Assembly: GCA_949746915.1 (NCBI GenBank)
Contig: CATKEA010000100.1
Span: 1 to 14,018 of the forward strand
Length of the DNA stretch: 14,018 nt
Source: an uncultured Bacilli bacterium
GTDB lineage: Bacteria > Bacillota_I > Bacilli_A > RF39 > UBA660
Reading direction: 5' to 3'
Shown here: positions 12,393-14,018 of the stretch, piece by piece
Position numbering within the stretch: the stretch's first letter is position 1
Layout of the letters: each line of letters starts with the position of its first letter
Notes under the pieces: model-generated
The model's input: only the letters and a program-made list of their open reading frames with translations
Databases searched by the model: none
Told to the model about the DNA's origin: nothing
Translations under genes and position numbers: made by a program

Positions 12393-13538
12393 ATGCAAGA
12401 AGAAACAATGGAAAGAAAAAACTTAATCACAATAAAACTTCTTCATTATTTCATAACTGAGCAAAATTATAATCCTGTTCTTTTACAAGGTGCAGAAGAT
12501 GAAATCTGGTTGGAGAATTTATCTAGTGATAACTATAAAATAGTAAGAATTGTATCTAATTATATTCATAATAATGAGCAATTAGATTTTGATATATTTA
12601 AAACAAAACGAATCGTACAAAGAATAAAGAAAAAGACTTTTTCTTTTAATATGAATGTTTTAAGTATTTATACTGATTTAGGAGATAATGCCACTCTTAG
12701 AAATGCTAAAAATATTGATTGTATTTCTTTATTTGATGAAACTAGTTTAAAAGATTATGATTTAGTAGAAACTGCTTTTCCAGATATTGATAGTAAAATG
12801 AAATTTAATGAGGATGGCTTACAATTATTTATAAAAATAACTAATGATATTAATCGAAAAAATCGTAAAGATCAAGAAAAAGCTGAAGAAGTGTTTAAAC
12901 CTAAAAAACCATATATTACGTATTTATTAGTTTTAATAAATGCTATTATTTTCTTGGGAGCTTTTTTAACTAATAATCATGATAATATATTAGATAGGTT
13001 TTGTTTATATGGTCCAAATATAAGAATATATCAAGAATACTATCGTTTGTTAACAGGAATGTTTTTACATGTTGATATTCTTCATCTTTCTTTTAATTGT
13101 TATACCTTATATGTAATAGGTTCACAGTTAGAAAGTTTTATGGGACGTACTAAATATCTTATTATTTATATAGTTAGTGGACTTTTTGCATCACTATTAT
13201 CAATAACACTATCTACAAATCCAAGTGTTGGAGCTAGTGGAGCTATATTTGGTTTAATGGGAAGTCTTCTATATTTTGGATATCATTATCGTGTTTATTT
13301 AGGAAATGTTTTAAAAAGTCAAATCATTCCATTGATTTTATTTAACTTATTATATGGCTTTATGTTATCAGGAATAGATAATGCAGCACATATAGGTGGA
13401 CTTATCGGTGGAATTTTAATAACCTATGCTTTAGGAGTAAAATATAAAAGTAGTACCTTTGAAATGTTTAATGGTTGGGTAGTTACCATTTTAGCATTTT
13501 GTTTTCTAATTTATACAGGAATCGTTTTACCACATTAA
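12393..13538 (+). CDS. gluP: GluP-type rhomboid intramembrane serine protease
   Basis: This 381-residue protein has a long cytosolic N-terminal region (1-172) and a rhomboid domain of about seven helices (173-380). Catalytic residues are visible: Asn235 in HLSFN, the nucleophile Ser282 in GASGAIFG, and His333 in NAAHIGG. An N-terminal soluble domain plus a seventh helix is the arrangement of Bacillus subtilis GluP/YqgP, which cuts membrane transporters such as MgtE with help from FtsH. The N-terminal region here is poorly conserved by eye, so the name is by architecture. The first ATG is chosen because a strong GGAGG lies upstream; an internal ATG at codon 6 is less well placed. It is followed by a terminator and is probably a unit of its own. 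Confidence 0.88.
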   Translation: MQEETMERKNLITIKLLHYFITEQNYNPVLLQGAEDEIWLENLSSDNYKIVRIVSNYIHNNEQLDFDIFKTKRIVQRIKKKTFSFNMNVLSIYTDLGDNATLRNAKNIDCISLFDETSLKDYDLVETAFPDIDSKMKFNEDGLQLFIKITNDINRKNRKDQEKAEEVFKPKKPYITYLLVLINAIIFLGAFLTNNHDNILDRFCLYGPNIRIYQEYYRLLTGMFLHVDILHLSFNCYTLYVIGSQLESFMGRTKYLIIYIVSGLFASLLSITLSTNPSVGASGAIFGLMGSLLYFGYHYRVYLGNVLKSQIIPLILFNLLYGFMLSGIDNAAHIGGLIGGILITYALGVKYKSSTFEMFNGWVVTILAFCFLIYTGIVLPH

Positions 13539-13571
13539 GATTTTGTAAACAGCAAAGTCTTTTTGTTTTTT
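13537..13571 (+). terminator. Intrinsic terminator of the rhomboid gene
   Basis: AAGATTTTG (13537-13545) pairs with CAAAGTCTT (13553-13561), with one G-U pair, over a 7-nt loop, followed by TTTTTGTTTTTT. The left arm begins inside the stop codon. Confidence 0.75.
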
Positions 13572-13593
13572 AATAAAAAATTGTGGAGTGTAC

Positions 13594-13623
13594 TTGTACT
13601 AATAAAATTATTTATGTTATACT
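13594..13623 (+). promoter_or_regulatory. Promoter of the SipW/TasA-like gene
   Basis: Extended -10 TG-T-TATACT (13615-13623) with TTGTAC (13594-13599) 18 nt upstream of the hexamer. GGAGG (13639-13643) is the ribosome site, eight bases before the ATG. Confidence 0.6.
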
Positions 13624-13651
13624 TAAAATGTAAAATATGGAGGTAAAAATA

Positions 13652-14018
13652 ATGGAAGAGTATCAGGTTGATGTAAAAAAAGAAAGAAGTAAAAAAAGAA
13701 GAATCTTTATGTTCTTATTTTTTGTATTTGCAACAATTATAGTAATTGGAACAAGTTACGCTTTATGGCAGTTAACATTTACACAAACAGGAACTAATGT
13801 CATTACAACGGGGTGTTTGAATTTAACATTGATTGATGATACTGATGCTATTAATTTGGCTGAAGCAATGCCGATAAGTGATGAAGAAGGAAAGAAATTA
13901 GTTCCATATACTTTTACTCTTGAGAATACTTGTAATACAGAAACTAATTATGTTATAAATTTAGAAACTGTAAGTGAAGGTGAAAAAATATTGGCTGATA
14001 ATTATATAAAAGTTAATC
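13652..14018 (+). CDS. SipW/TasA-type secreted surface protein, N-terminal part (runs off the window)
   Basis: 122 codons are present and the frame is open at the right edge. The N-terminus is charged (MEEYQVDVKKERSKKRR), followed by one hydrophobic helix (about 18-35) and TSYALWQLTFTQTGTN. This matches the helix-Tyr-Ala-aromatic-Thr pattern of TasA/camelysin-like proteins, exported through a SipW-like signal peptidase or kept as an anchor. The mature part is strand-rich and has two cysteines (55 in TGCLNLTL and 93 in ENTCNTETNY), possibly a disulfide. Such proteins form fibres or coat the cell in Bacilli. No sipW gene is in the window. Total length and further domains are unknown. Confidence 0.65.
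   Translation, partial: MEEYQVDVKKERSKKRRIFMFLFFVFATIIVIGTSYALWQLTFTQTGTNVITTGCLNLTLIDDTDAINLAEAMPISDEEGKKLVPYTFTLENTCNTETNYVINLETVSEGEKILADNYIKVN

Overview
The window is AT-rich DNA from a low-GC Gram-positive bacterium. The genes use strong AGGAGG-type ribosome sites, a TTTACA/TATAAT promoter style and T-tailed hairpin terminators. The lspA-rluD pair, a GluP-type rhomboid, PrsW and a SipW/TasA-type surface protein all point to the Bacilli or a nearby gut lineage. UGA is a normal stop (for example at the ends of the GNAT, ASCH and lspA genes) and Trp is UGG, so this is not a code-4 mollicute. The exact taxon cannot be read from the window.

Left part, 1-4979, all on the minus strand, is accessory in character. 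In transcription order it holds: an HD-domain phosphohydrolase (4979-4107) with its own terminator; a 199-bp repeated intergenic module (copy B, 3706-3904); a two-gene operon of a GNAT acetyltransferase and an ASCH-domain protein (3689-2745); a decayed gene tail; the second copy of the module (copy A, 2385-2583); and a four-gene operon of a beta-lactamase-fold serine hydrolase, an unrecognised 323-residue protein, a short 6-pyruvoyltetrahydropterin-synthase/QueD-like protein lacking the usual catalytic Cys and His, and the start of an RBBP9/YdeN-like hydrolase that runs off the window.

The two copies of the module are the most striking structure here. Each runs without gaps from the last codons of a lost or decayed gene (SKFAT-W/C-VT, stop), through a hairpin terminator and a conserved AT-rich spacer, to the -10 box of a different downstream operon. 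They match at about 89 percent, counted by eye. Different genes have therefore been placed between copies of one intergenic unit, as in a cassette-like array.

Right part, 5170-14018, is all on the plus strand and mostly chromosomal housekeeping and envelope genes: an unknown two-helix membrane protein, PrsW-family membrane protease, DedA-family transporter, the translational GTPase BipA/TypA, two unknown membrane proteins (the second with a Gln/Asn-rich N-terminus), lipoprotein signal peptidase LspA, pseudouridine synthase RluD-type, a GluP-type rhomboid protease, and the start of a SipW/TasA-like surface protein. Most transcription units have their own promoter and intrinsic terminator. One exception is notable: between prsW and dedA, a long hairpin with a T-tail is built from dedA's own ribosome site and start codon, which suggests attenuation or translation-coupled control.
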